NCBI GenBank assembly: GCA_902805475.1
Contig: CADCSX010000003.1
Location: 2,232,001-2,296,000, forward strand
DNA from: Entonaema liquescens
Lineage: Eukaryota > Ascomycota > Sordariomycetes > Xylariales > Xylariaceae
Reading direction: 5' to 3'
Length of the DNA stretch: 64,000 nucleotides
Within the stretch, counting starts at the first letter, position 1; the number at the start of each line of letters is the position of its first letter. The position numbers and the translations under genes were made by a program. Below the pieces are notes generated by a model. That model did no database searches, was not told where the DNA came from, and saw only the letters and a program-made list of their open reading frames with translations. This document shows positions 47,241-59,360 of the stretch, in pieces.

Positions 47241-49594
47241 CTTGAATCCTGTTTTGTTTGCTTGTTGATCAAAAATTGGGTATCTCTTTTTTAGAATATC
47301 CTCCTCGAGATCGCCGAAGTGGGAATATTCAATGTGTCCAAGCTAAAATAGCGACTTGTAAATCAGGGCGCGTTGATCTTTTGTGATGATCGGAATTGTA
47401 CGAAGTACTTTTCGTTAAATCGTTTAATGTCGAAGGAGTGACTGTAACTGCGTAACTAGATGAGATATTTAAAGGAGTGTGGGTTGCAAAAATGCAAATT
47501 GGATCGCGAGTTACGGAAGAGAACGAAACAGTCGGTGCTTGAAGCTGAACGGACCTTAAAAGGGTAGAAGAAGGGGAACGAACGATGAAAGTGGATGCAG
47601 GCGACGAGCCCTTTTTTATTGGAACATGGGGGGAAATTTTTGCAATTGCTGCAAATACTGCAAAGGCTTGCAGATACAGGGCCAATTCTCTCAATTCTAC
47701 CAATAATAAACCAGAGACATGGGATGACCTAGACAGCTAGATCAAATCAAGGCACACCACCTTCGGATTAATGTGGATCGACAAACGTCTCCCGGGAAGA
47801 AACAAGGGTTATCAACTATGTAGTATGGCCCCTTGCCGGGGTAACGCGGATAACCTTACAAACAGCCTTGATTGCGATAAAGAACTCAATTGAACTTGTC
47901 AAAGGGGGCCATTCCAGTAGTGTTGGTGTTAGTGTTAGTACCATCACGCCGCGTGGCAAGGTCGTTGTGCTGTCAGTTGGTACCTAGTTCAATGGGGCGA
48001 TAGACCAAGTCGAAAAAGAAGATCAAAGAAAACTTATTTAGGTAATTGTATTCCCAACCCAAAGTTTAACTGGTAGAACAATGTACTATGTAAACGGACC
48101 CCATCACGACAAGCTTGGCAAGCACCGCGTGCTGCGTGCTGCGTGCTGCGTGTTCCTACAGTAGCTCGGTAAGGTTTCTTTTTCGTTGTTGTTCCTGCAG
48201 GAAAGACAAGGAAAAGTGGATACAAGATCATAGCTAAATCTCCTGTCATTGGATCCCCATGGGTATTAGACCACAACCCAATAATTTAGCGCGCCCGCTT
48301 GCAATACCCTTTGTAGAAGTTGATCATCGGAGCTAAAACGAAAATGGTCTTTAGGGATCTTCCTAGTTCCATCTAGCCAATAATAGTCTATCGTACCTGC
48401 TGAACCTAGGAGGAATAGGAAATCGCACAGAATACGTACATATGCAGGATAGTGTTACATTATATGAGTCTATTATGAGTCCAGCTAAACTTCAATTGAT
48501 TCTTCTGTATCCATCTTTGTTTGCCTCCCGCCCAAATGTTCATGCAATATTGCAACGTCTTTAAGAAACTATTAGGTATTCATTGCCACTATCTAATGGC
48601 AAACATAACTACTAAATCACGCTTGTGTAGGAGGATAGTCATATATCAACTATTTCCTATTGGTTCGTATCAATGGTTCGTATCAATCTATTTCTCCTTC
48701 TTTTTCCGAAATTTCAAACACCTCCGTGGCATGATCCTCCCGGTCCTGCTTCACGATGCTTCGAAATGTTTCGCACCGATTATCCCTCGAGGACCTGAAC
48801 AGGGGCCAAAAACTAGCGCTTCACAGACCATCACTAATCTGATCGCTCGACGTATCAAAAGGCAATGTAAAATAGCTTCTCCGTTAAATATATCTATGCT
48901 TTAGGAATTTGTTCAGAATTTGGCCTATGCTCACAATCAATTATAGAAATCAGCCATTCAAGTCGCGTCCCGACTTAGATCTGAACAACAACGGCTGGTA
49001 GCGAGACTTGGCTTTCATGGGTCAAGTTTTTGGCCCCTGTTCAGGTCCTCGAGGGATAGATGAGGGGGATCTAACCGAGGGATCTTCTTTTTTGTTTCTT
49101 TTTCTTTAGAGGTACCTAATAATTTCTCAAGATGGTTAGGTCCAGTATATTTCTACAAATCCCCATAAACACAATCTTGGGTTCCTATTTAACTCCTTGA
49201 CTCTCCTATCTATTCATCCATCTGCCCTTACATAGTCTGATAGTACAACAACCATCGACCCATTTTCTAACCCCACCCGAATCAAACGACTAGATCGCGC
49301 GCATTAGAAGACTAAATGAGCATTCCCCACTAGCCTCGCCACTCCGAGATGAAAGGAGAGCGTCCGGCTCTGCTTCTAATGGCGGTAGGGCGACCAAGTG
49401 GTCATAGCCGCCGAAGATATAGCTTCAGCATGAACTACAGGGACCTGGATTCTGGAACCCAGACCCTTAAGAACGGTGCTGGACTCGCAACCCCATGATA
49501 ACACGTGAGAAGTTCAACTTCATACTCACCTCACGAATGACTAAGATAAGGGGAGACATCTAGATACATACTAGTGTATGTACTATATCTATTC
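47241..49594. other. intergenic spacer containing a TIR element
   Basis: About 2.35 kb. It holds a GTGCTGC tandem repeat (about 48128-48152) and an element with 34-bp perfect terminal inverted repeats (48781-49058, listed separately). Minus-strand frames at 47329-47703 have no recognisable domain and are not called. Confidence 0.5.
48781..49058. mobile_element. MITE-like element with 34-bp perfect terminal inverted repeats
   Basis: The left end 48781-48814 begins TATCCCTCGAGGACCTGAAC. Its exact reverse complement occupies 49025-49058. The complementarity stops sharply on both the outer and the inner side. The outermost TA on each side could be a TA target duplication, which would leave 32-bp TIRs and suggest a Tc1/mariner-type non-autonomous element. 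The 210-bp interior has no coding capacity and includes a small perfect hairpin (AAGTCG...CGACTT at 48960-48976). Confidence 0.75.
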
Positions 49595-50741
49595 TTAGCG
49601 ACAGTTGGGTCTATGACCGCCCCACACCGCGTTCTGAACAAATGGATTATACAGAAAGTCAGGAGGACTTCTCTTCCTCGGACCACCGTGAACATTGCCG
49701 CCGTCGTAGTAGAAGTCCTCTCGGCCCGGAAAAGGGGCAGGATGAGGTCGATGCCAACCGCCGCGGGGGTCTGCATAGAATTGGGCACCCCAAGGCGGTG
49801 GGGATGCCGGGGCGTGGGCATGAAAGTGATTGTGGTTCTGACGGTTTCGCTCGGGGCGGTCAGCATGCGATCCCGCCTCACCGAGAATCTGGTTCAGGCA
49901 TTCCAAAACTGACCGCTTGAGCTTTCGGTTGTCGGGTGCCTGTCGTGCCTCATACGTGTACCTGTCTTCGGGGGTGGTCTGTCGTCCATATGATGTTGTG
50001 TTGTTACTCGAACTTCTACTCCTTGGCTCTTGGGTCTGAGTACTGTTGCTACTATTACTACTTCTTTTAGACGACGACGACCTCTTCTGCTCAGTCTCTT
50101 GTTCCGCCTGTCGGAACCGCTGGTAGTAGTTCCACGCTTCCTGCATGTCTTGCTGTCGCTGACGCGCCCGTTCTTTATTTTTCGCGTCTTCCTCTAACAT
50201 CGTACGGACTTTGGTGATCTCAGCAGCGCATTGGTCTTGCTTGGTGTTGTGCTCGTTGTAGTGCTTGTTGATCGCATCATGGGTCTTTCTAAGCGTGTCA
50301 TCCGCGCTCTTGACCGCTGCGTGGGTGTCGTTAATATCATCACGGGCCCCTTGAGAGCGCTTTGGGTGCTTCTGGCGACGGTCTGGGCGTCCGCGACTCC
50401 CCGGAGACGACGCCCTTCAGTTCCTCTATCTTCTTCCCGATCTCATTCGTCGCGCCCAGAGTTCTATTGAGCGTCTCTCCAGGCGAGGCCCACGGGCTAC
50501 GCGCTATGTAGCAGGGTTCATATTTAAGATACTGCTCCATGCCGTATGGGAAGTAATTGAAGTACGGTTGATACATCGCCGCCGTTCCTACACCAGGAGA
50601 TTCCTGATGGAATGCGTCGCCCGCTGCTTCGTACGCAATATCATGGACCACTTCACCGCCGATTGTCCTCCGCGAACTCGTCTGCTTCTTTGCCTTCTTG
50701 TTCCTGGGCTTGGCAGCTGGATCATGGAAGAAGCACATCAC
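49595..50741 (-). CDS. hypothetical coiled-coil protein, about 382 aa, two frameshifts
   Basis: I do not recognise this protein. The first 130 codons (MMCFFHDPAAKPRNKKAKKQ, then GGEVVHDIAYEAAGDAFHQE, then EIGKKIEELKGVVSG) lie in one frame. The last 210 lie in another (EITKVRTMLEEDAKNKERAR to GHRPNCR at 49595). Between them a helical coiled-coil stretch (AQTVARSTQSALK in one frame; DDINDTHAAVKSADDTLRK in the next) links the two if single bases are missing near 50388-50398 and in the GGGGCCC run at 50344-50350. With both, 1,149 nt code for 382 aa. A Ser/Asn-rich linker and a His/Pro-rich C-terminus (HNHFHAHAPASPPPWG) follow. No membrane segment is seen. It could be a real gene with read errors or a decayed one; an intron would not fit the available splice sites. 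Confidence 0.55.
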
Positions 50742-52480
50742 TCACATCGCTGAGATGCGAGCGCGAGATGGAACTAGTTGTACGCTGCAATGGGAAGATA
50801 CGCCGCCTCTTTTATAAACATTCACATCTAGAGATCATTTCCATGATTTCTCAATTTCGCATGGGAGGATAATTTATTCTGTCCGATTCTATTCTCGACC
50901 GAGACGAAAGCACATCTTAAGACACCTTCCACCGCCATTTAGATGTACCCACATTATCAAATACAGGATTCTAAAGTATCTGCTCATACGACCCTTTGGC
51001 ATCCTTATGCGAGTTTTACTCGCTGCAGTTCTCAGTATCTAGTGTGGGGGAGCTACTTCTAGCAATCTGATTTCCCTTGTCGCATTTCAGCCGAGACAGG
51101 ATACAGAAAGACGGTTAGGGCCTATACTTCTTTGTCTCCATCAGGAGTCATCCAATCACTTTGTTTTTATCCTTTCAGGACTTTGAACCACGAGGTTCTA
51201 TTTACAAACGGGCTGGTGAAGATTTGAGCCGCTTTTTTCATTGTCTTCGTCAATGAATTACCAATCCTTTGTTGGTCGGGGAGCCCGAAACGCGTTGTAT
51301 GGGGGTATTGAGATATGTCTTGATGTAGCAGTGTCTGGATAACACATGGCATATATGAAACAAAATCACGACGTTTTCCCACGTGGATGAAAGAGGAGGT
51401 ACGATTTCTGTGGAGTTTAAGTCATTTGCATTTTCGGTTTCTTGGGTTTTCGTTTCTGGGCCCGGATTATGGTACGGGGGGAAATGGAGTTTAGGAACAG
51501 GATACAAAACTAGAGCTAAGAGGCGACGAAGTACTGATATAACGGCAACGTATATACTATATATCTAAGAAACAGAGATTTGCACTGAGTAAATGGTCTT
51601 CTCAATCCTATTTTCCTTTGATTATCCTGTAGACCCTGAACTCTTTGAAGCACAATCTAATCAACCTATAAATATAACCACCATACCAATATCGTCAAAC
51701 AAAGGGACGATGCCTCTAGAACTCTAGCAACGTAGTGTTGAGTCTGAAATTATGGTACGGAATCTAATCCAAGATTTCAGTACATTTTCGATTGTAGTAA
51801 AGCTGCTTTGGGCATTGAATGTGCTCTTGTGCTAGGAACGTTGCCCTAAGGACACCCTGTGCTATGAGTAAGAAGTGTTTCATTAATACATCACCGCACA
51901 GACATCTGGAAGCTTCAAAGTTTCAGGATTGATAAGCTTTAGAATTTAGGGATTGCGCTAGAATGTTGCATATACTTCGGGACTACTGCCCATATTTAAA
52001 CTTTATATACAAGAACCCGTTTCGTTCACGCTCTGATATACGCCAACTAAATCTTAAGAGATGAAATTTACAGAATAATAATCTCTGAAAGTCGATGCTT
52101 CATAGATTCCCGGACGATAGGTCCATCGAGCTATGTGCGCATGCCCATAATCCACCGCACGCCTAGGCGTCAGAAGGGGAAATAAATGGTGAAGAATATG
52201 TACAGGTTGAAAAGAAGAGAACACAAGAACCCCAAAGTCAGCCTCCTTGCTATCCATCAGAACGGAGCACCCGCCAACTGGTATCGCATCTCCTGCCCTT
52301 GAGCCCTAGTATCCTGCCGAATGAAAATCGAAAAGTAAATGATGAAACGCCTTGCTAGAACTCCTGGGTATTGCCGCCCTCCGTTCTACTGCTGACGCCA
52401 CCATCAAAACTCCCCCCCCCTAAAAGAAGAGATCATAATAAGATCTCTTATAGCCCCTCGTGTATAACGTACGAGTGACT
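50742..52480. other. intergenic spacer
   Basis: About 1.7 kb of non-coding DNA between the coiled-coil gene and the GH16 gene. Several short frames occur on both strands with no recognisable content. The part just above 50742 should hold the promoter of the coiled-coil gene. Confidence 0.5.
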
Positions 52481-53576
52481 TTACGCCGTGAATCGTCTCC
52501 GAACAACGCCGTCGCGCTTCGTCGAGGAGCCGTCCGAGTACACCTTAACAGAGTTGATCAACCAATACGAGTCCTTGAACGCCTCTGGGTTCTGCGCTAC
52601 GTAATCCTCACACGTAGGGGCCTTTGAAGCGCAAACCGGATCGCTGCTAAACACCTTTCCGGCCCAGTCGCCACACATCGTTGTGTCGAAGACGAGCTGG
52701 TGCTCCTTGAAGTGGCTTGGGATATCACAACCCTCGCCCGAGAACGAAGTCTGAGGATTTCCCCAGGTGCTTGGGTCGGGTTGTCCGGCCGCGATATCCT
52801 GAGGGATGTTGCCGTTTCGCGGGAAGAAGAAGATGTTGATAGCAGACGAAGTCCACTCGACGGCAAAGATACCGCCGCCAATCTCGTTGAAGCCATCGGC
52901 GAATGTTAGCGTGTCCTGGCTCGGAATCCCGCACCCAAGATTTCCGGTTCCTGGCGCATTACAGTCGCCCTGCGAAAATGTGCATCCAGGACCGGTGTGG
53001 AGAGTGTATGTACCGTTCGTGTCGAGGTTCACCCCTTCAATGATATCGATCTCCCCGTTAAACGGCCAGTTTTGCCCAACAGTCCAGAATGCAGGCCACT
53101 GTGAATAGAAATATTAGAAACGACACTTTTTTTTTAACCTCGTGATTGAATATAGGCAACTATATTGGGAGGGCAGATTGTGACATGATACTAAAGATAT
53201 AAAGAAGGGGAAGACTTACGGTTCCACACTGAGAAGCTGGCTGATGAGCGATATCAGCAATAATAAGACCGGTAGTATAGGTCTTCTTAGTGTTGACTCG
53301 AACGGATGCACGACCACCAATCGGGTTCATGGCAGTGTGGTCGACGCCGAGGTAGACAGCATCATTTGCTAAGCCGGCAAGCGACTGGGCGTTCGCCTCA
53401 ATCGCCGTCTGATATCTGACAAACCCGTTTGTCGGATCAGGGAGACTAAAGAACTCGAAACCATCGAAAAAGTTGGCCTGGTCGTAAGAATCTTGGATCG
53501 TGTAGGCAGCATGTGCTGCTGCGGCACCGAGGGCCAGCGCGCCGCCGAGGCGCGAAATTTGGTTTGCGAATAGCAT
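52481..53576 (-). CDS. secreted GH16 beta-glucanase (endo-1,3(4)-beta-glucanase type)
   Basis: A glycoside hydrolase family 16 enzyme that should cleave beta-1,3/1,4-glucans, acting on its own wall or on plant polysaccharides. Exons 53576-53220 and 53098-52481 meet in phase (975 nt, 324 aa) at QCGT/WPAFW. Residues 1-23 are a signal peptide (MLFANQISRLGGALALGAAA, then AHA). The catalytic motif is NGEIDIIEG with E135, D137 and E140, the canonical ExDxxE nucleophile and acid/base arrangement. AFWTVGQNWPFNGE, AGCTF/GPGC and the GCGIPSQDTLTFADGFN stretch match the ascomycete GH16 subfamily with mixed-linked glucanase activity. Several cysteines should form disulphides. There is no GPI signal; the C-terminus is basic (RRRFTA). 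Confidence 0.94.
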
Positions 53577-55782
53577 CTTGTCGACACTATAGTTTATGTG
53601 GAAAGGAACGTGAGTAGTATCTAGGATATGACCCGTCGATAAACCGTAAGGAATGGAATCGGAGGAAGAAAATACTTGCGCCGGGCAAGGGTACGATGGG
53701 ACAGTGACTGAACCGTGCAAGTATCGCAAACCAGTGCTTTTGAATTTAAATAAAAGGTCGACAAGAAGAGAACGAGTCTCAAAGACGACAATTGTAAGTC
53801 CGAAAGTGAATGTTCTGCAAGTGAACAATCACGCGACTGGATATTTCGTTGTTGTTTATTGAAGCACGTGGTGGAGTCGAGAACAAAGGCAACTTCAATA
53901 AAAGAAACACGTACTTTTTGACTGTTCGTCAAAGTGGGATGAGTGAGGTAGATATAGATATAATGAGGGACAAGAAATGGGCAATTAGTTACAGCCGCAT
54001 AAGGAACGACGGCTGGCCGAGCTGAAGAATGATAGAATATGCTTTGACCGGAATGTGTTAGCCACGAGAGTAATAGCTTTAGCTTCGGCGGCAACAGTCG
54101 AATATAAAAGCTTCAGGAAGTTCCAAGAGAAGGTCGGAGAAAATAGAAAGTATACCTAGCTAGATGTTTCTCCTAGCCGTAGATAAATTAAGCAGGTGCA
54201 ACTCAAAAGGTTAACTTACAACCTTCCTAGAGAATCCAAGGCAGATCCCGGACATTATTTGATATATCATTGTCACGATAAATTCGTGCAAGCCAGGTTA
54301 CATGTATGTGAGATGGCTTTAGCATTCGAACATCCTCGAACAGGGTCACATTATTCAACACCAACCAGAGTGATAGGATCTAGGCCGTCTACCAGTTAAT
54401 TGGTGAAACGGGCATTTGCTAAACATGAAGCTAAGCATGGGAGCCCAGGACCCAGGCTCACATCTTTAGACCGAAGAGTTAAAAGGGTGCTGGTTGGAGT
54501 ACATGCTACCGAATTTACTGGATTAGAAACAAACTCTATCGGATAGTATAACTTGTGACTGGGGTAGAACATGGAGCCTCAGGGGAATAATTCTTTAAGG
54601 ATGTAACAGTAAGGCGCATATAGAAAGCTTAAGGTTGAAAATCTCCCAGAGAGTCCAGATAAACTCCGGTATGCCGCCGGCCTTGTGGAGGCGGGCAGTT
54701 TCCACGTTAGGCAGGTTTAAAAGCTCCTCAGCCAATGGTTGGCATGGTACCGATCGAACCTGGGAATACCTACCGCCACATCCTTGGCAGCACGGCCAGC
54801 CCCTTATGTCTTGCATACAACTAGCTCAAGTACTATTACTAGTAAATTATATGTAGTACTACTTCCATGCTCAGCACCATGATGAGTTCTACGCGCCACA
54901 GCTGCTGATTGGCCTTCACGTCGTTTTTGAAACAGGATGGCGAAACAAATCGCTCGAAACGGCCAGAACGGCCTGCTTCCTCTGGGCATGCCGTGGGATA
55001 TCAAAATTTAAATCGGGTAGCAACTACTACGCACTTCGGTCTTCCTCCCAGTTCGCCCCGGGGGATCTACGGAAACAATACTACCCTATCTGCTGGGTTA
55101 TCAGATTGAGTTGAGACCTTCCTTAGTGTTACCACATTGTTGGGAACTATAGTATATTTAACACAATTAAACAGGCCGATGCTTTTACCTTTTCTTTCGT
55201 CAAACCTAATACTGTCTCAAGCTGTTGTGTAATTCAAACAGGCTTACATCAACTGACGAAAGTATTTGGCTGGGGATGGCTTCGGCCAACTTATACATTG
55301 TCCAAGTTTAAAGAACTAGTTAGTTATAGATTAGTAACTGCCACGTATCCCTCGGTATGCTCTAAATAGAGAGTACACGCACTTGTCGCATGCTATAATA
55401 AACATAAACCCAGGTTGGACGCTAGGGATAACCCCGGATGTAAATCGTCAGCTTTCTTCGAGACGCATGAACTTAGAATCCTACGAACGCCTATTTTGAG
55501 GTTGTAGTAACACAGCGCATTGAATTCATCTATATTAGGGGCGATCTCCCTTAGGGATTGGTGCGCCGTCGAACTTTCATACTATCCCGCAGAGATCCTG
55601 CAAGGCATATCTCACGTTTCACGACATCTTTCCTAGTTTCCCGGATCCTAATCTCAGTAGAAAGACGTCGACTATCGAACTAGTGGTAGGGTAATTGTAC
55701 TATCGAATTACACCCCCAATGTAACTGAAATGAAACTCGTGGGATGACCGAAAGAAAGTTGGTGGAACCGATCTTTGTATTT
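53577..55782. other. intergenic spacer
   Basis: About 2.2 kb. The first few hundred bases (53577-54100) should be the GH16 promoter and leader. The rest shows scattered short frames only. I see no RNA gene; a GGTTCGATC word on the minus strand near 54750 is not part of a foldable tRNA. Confidence 0.5.
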
Positions 55783-56673
55783 TCACTCTAACTTGATATC
55801 AGGGACAAGCTATGAATAGTGTCAGTTTTGATATGAATGACTCGTGGGGGATACTGTGACTTACGCATTTGCGGACACTTTCACGGGCCTCGCAAACTCT
55901 CTTGTGGATTGACCAGTCAACTCGCTGACACGTAGCGTTGCAATATCGAGCCATTTTACAACGGCTGCAGCGAAGGTCGACGCCCCGTTCGTGGCAATTC
56001 AGGCAGACTTTGCTGACCATCTCTGACGAGGGTGCCTCGTCTGAGGAGAAGCTATCCATGAAGATATAGTTAGTAATTTATTGCTCAGCTCATACATTCA
56101 CATATGGCTTAGTGTTTGTGTAAGTGGTTGATCGAATATGGCGATGAGTTCGATATACTTGGGGGACCTGATAAGAATGAAAACCCGTTACTTACCCTAA
56201 GCCACTGAACCAGAACTCGTCACCAAGATCGTACTTGTTCGGGCCTCGCTCCTTAGCGTTCCTTGTGTCAATAAGACCCTTCGAGCCTGTCTCCCACGGC
56301 GTCCCATCGTTCTTGTACTCGTCAAGCGCCGTGATGAGCTGTAATTGCTGCTCGAGCGTCGGGAGCGTGGGTCGAAGGACCTTAAGCGCTGTCAAATAGC
56401 GTGCTTCGATGATAACGCCAAGCTCCATAGCTAGCATCCCAAAGATAATGGCAATACGCTCACGTTTGTGGTGGCGGGTAGCCGGCTGAAAGTTGCTTGA
56501 GAGGATCTTTTCAAACTTCTGAGAGAGCAGGCCGTCGTTCAGCTTTTGATGGTACTGGACCTGCCCTCTTCTTCGGTCGGATATATGAGATCGCAATCAC
56601 ACATGTCGCAGAGGTCGTTGGCGATGTCGTAGTCATCGTCAGACTGCATTAAACCCTTACCCCAGACCACCAT
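55783..56673 (-). CDS. MYND-type zinc-finger protein, one frameshift
   Basis: A 230-aa protein with a C-terminal MYND finger, a zinc-binding protein-interaction module. Exons: 56673-56196, 56051-55865 and 55809-55783. The N-terminus MVVWGKGLMQSDDDYDIAND is in one frame up to PTEEEG; QVQYHQKLNDGLLSQKFEKI onward is in the next, so one base is missing near 56566-56573 (a GGG run). With it, the exon phases close exactly (693 nt). The middle domain (RERIAIIFGMLAMELGVIIE ... QQLQLITALDEYKNDGTPWE ... KYDLGDEFWFSGLG) is conserved in an ascomycete family as I recall it, with no assigned function. The finger is CLNCHERGVDLRCSRCKMAR, then YCNATCQRVDWSIHKRVC, with the C-C-C-C/C-C-H-C ligands complete. 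Confidence 0.8.
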
Positions 56674-57676
56674 CTTGTCTAGGTATGCTTTGAAAGACTA
56701 GGTGCGAATATGGTATGGATGTTGTAAATGACGTCTTGTTAACTACAGGCTCGCCGACGAAGATGACGATGTAAAGTTGCAGGTCCTAATGGTCAAAGAA
56801 GGTTAGAAGACGGAAGCCGCGCCTGCCTAACGATAAGCAGGTACCTGAAGAAATGAGACTACCTATGTGATGTGATTTCTAATAAAAGCTATTTGGGAAA
56901 GCGCAATTTGCTACCGCGTTTTGCTGATGCGTGCTTTCCTATAAGTCAAATTTCCATTTCTCTTTCAGAATACCCATGTACTGGGTACCTGATTTTGACG
57001 GTATGAGCAGTAAATGTAGTCAGTACATCTGATTGCTATAGGTATTTACTGCTGAATCTAAGAGGTAGATAACATTAACTTATTAGATTGCTCATATGTA
57101 GTAATTATCAATCTGACTTGCCTACATTGGAAGGAAAGGGATCAGATAGATGCCTGCGCTCAAGCGATTTATCCTCTATCCCGTGTTAGTAGCTCATACA
57201 TTGGTTATTATATCTCTGGACTGGAGTGTTATGTAGTTTTGGGGTTGGGGAATCATCACATGAATTACTTTTGAAAGGCGGCACCGGCTGGCAAACACAT
57301 GTATCAGGGAAATCAAATTACAACTTAAATATCCAATATCATTGAATCTTCTCATATAACGTCAAAGGATGACATACATTACATAGCAATACAGATGCAC
57401 ATAAACCCCGGTCTTCTTACTCCAAGTCGTCTCATCCTCTCAAACAGGCCGACTGAACCATCTCCCTCAATGGTCCACGTCTATGATAAGAAGCTGAGGA
57501 TGGGCACGACAGCCAACTAGGTAAACCCCGAAGACTTGAGCATGCCCTTCCGATTGCAACGCAAAATGGGTATATTGCGCAACAAGCAAAGCCGTTGATT
57601 GCGCCACGAATAGGGAGGCGTTAAGATGTCGTAGGGGACAATTAGTATATCAATCAAAAGGAAGAGAAATGTAAAG
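56674..57676. other. intergenic spacer (MYND / GT34)
   Basis: About 1.0 kb, AT-rich, with no supportable gene. The first part should hold the promoter of the MYND gene and the last part the 3' UTR of the GT34 gene. Confidence 0.5.
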
Positions 57677-59360
57677 TCACGCGATCCGACGGTCCAAACC
57701 AGGAACCTTGTTGGAATCAGGGTAATGTCGGGTCCAGAAGGTAGTTATCCTATACTGTAACGCTTATAGTTAGTAAGGGAAGGTTCAAGACAAGCAAGCC
57801 GTGCACTGATGAGACCGGGGTAGGTAAATAGAGAGAAGAAAGCAAAAATATACGCACACTTGACTTTCTGGCCCGTCAACTTTTCCCAAATGACAGCAAC
57901 AAGGTCCTCCTTGAACCGCTCCCAGGGATTTCGGTTTAGATAGTAGCTAAGCTCCCGGAAGTTATACATTTCTCCCCAGCAATCGCGACCCCATTCGCAG
58001 CCGGCCATATTAACAACAAAATCTCGATCGTCCTGGTTATAATGGATGCGAGAGTCGTTTCCGTTATCGGAGCACGCGCCGGTTGGGAAGCTGTTAATAA
58101 GTCGCTGTGGAAGGAAGGCCGTGTGCTTTCGAATCCAGGGTTGGTTCGTATATAATTGTTCCAATGCATCCTGTTCTTTATGTTCCCACTCCATGTGCTT
58201 CTGCTCGTATGCTACCGGGTCCCACCATATATCTAGTAAGCGATCGGTCCACTCGCTCCGCCTGATGAAGAACGAGCCTAGATTGAACCCCGAACAATCT
58301 TGAGAAAGTATGAGGTTTACGGAGTCGACATTTCCATCTCCTACAGGGCTTAATGACTCCGGATCTAGGTAATTGGCTTCGAGGGGATGAGAGATGTTGA
58401 GAGGATTAAACTCGTTTATGTCGCGGTAGATGTGCTTTTCTAAATTGTTGAACAGGTGATGCTGAAGCGAATAGGAGGGTTCCATAACGAACGTATTCAG
58501 GTCCAACCACCAAATCCTCCGACACGTTAGCGTAACAAAACTTCATAGCGCACTCGGTTACTTACCATTCGGCTTTTGGGTATTTCCTAAAACTGTTCCT
58601 GATACTGTCCACCTTCTCCCAACTTTCTCGCCATTCGTGCGCGTACCGTTTCTTGGTGCTCATATCAACAATTTCGAGATCGTACCCCCATCTTGCGACG
58701 TACTTTCGTTTATTCCTCACACTATCCCTTTCGATAGCCCACTCTCGCGCACCCTTCCATTCCATCACACCGCCGCCAATGTTTGCCGCAAGGATGATGA
58801 CGAACTTTTCTCCGCCTCCTAACCAGCTGGTTCTTCTCCAGTAATACCATAGGGCTAGAGTACGATTAGTTACCTGTACGGGGCCAAATCTACAGCCAAG
58901 ACTCACGAGTGATATAGAATAGTATATAGCACGCGAGTAGCAATAGTGCTATGAATGCGCGTATCTTCCATTTCCTACTCATTCGCGTAACCCCAGCTTT
59001 TATCCTTCCGAGCAGGGGAATCTTCCACCTGCCCCGTCCTAGCTTTTCTTTTTCTGCATATCTGTCGTCCGTTGCCGTGTTGAAGGATGGCAAGCTACTC
59101 GAGATGCGTCGCATATGTCGGGTGAAGAAGCCCTGATTATGTGTTGAGAAGGATGGATAACCCGCAACACCTTGGCTCTTGAGTCTCGCAGACTCCCATG
59201 TTACACCACCGCCGTTGGGCCCTGAGAACGACGCTTTTGCTGGGCTGGATCGACCGCTGTTGATATTGAGGCCTGGAGAAGACCAGCCTCCTCCGGGGAC
59301 CGGGGAGGGGCTTCTGCTTAGGGACATCGGAAAATTAGGCGTGCCTGGAACGTAACTCAT
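57677..59360 (-). CDS. GT34 family Golgi alpha-1,6-mannosyltransferase subunit (Mnn10 type)
   Basis: A type II membrane glycosyltransferase of the Gma12/Mnn10 family, which extends mannan backbones in the cis-Golgi. Exons: 59360-58907, 58854-58566, 58516-57860 and 57749-57677 (1,473 nt, 490 aa), with all phases closing. The cytosolic tail is Ser/Pro-rich (SLSRSPSPVPGGG). One transmembrane helix (IRAFIALLLLACYILFYIT, about residues 132-150) is followed by the luminal catalytic domain: GEKFVIILAANIGGGVMEWK, YARWGYDLEI-type strand, WWLDLNTFVMEPS (DxD-equivalent region), CSGFNLGSFFIRRSEWTDRL, EHKEQDALEQLY and AGCEWGRDCW. It ends FWTRHYPDSNKVPGLDRR. An upstream in-frame exon (about 59628-59410, ending LSPIPG) can splice in phase at GTPNFP, so a longer N-terminus is possible. 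Confidence 0.92.

Noticed and set aside
47329..47703. 124-codon minus-strand frame upstream of the GPI protein
   Set aside because: Lies where that gene's promoter should be and shows no protein family features.
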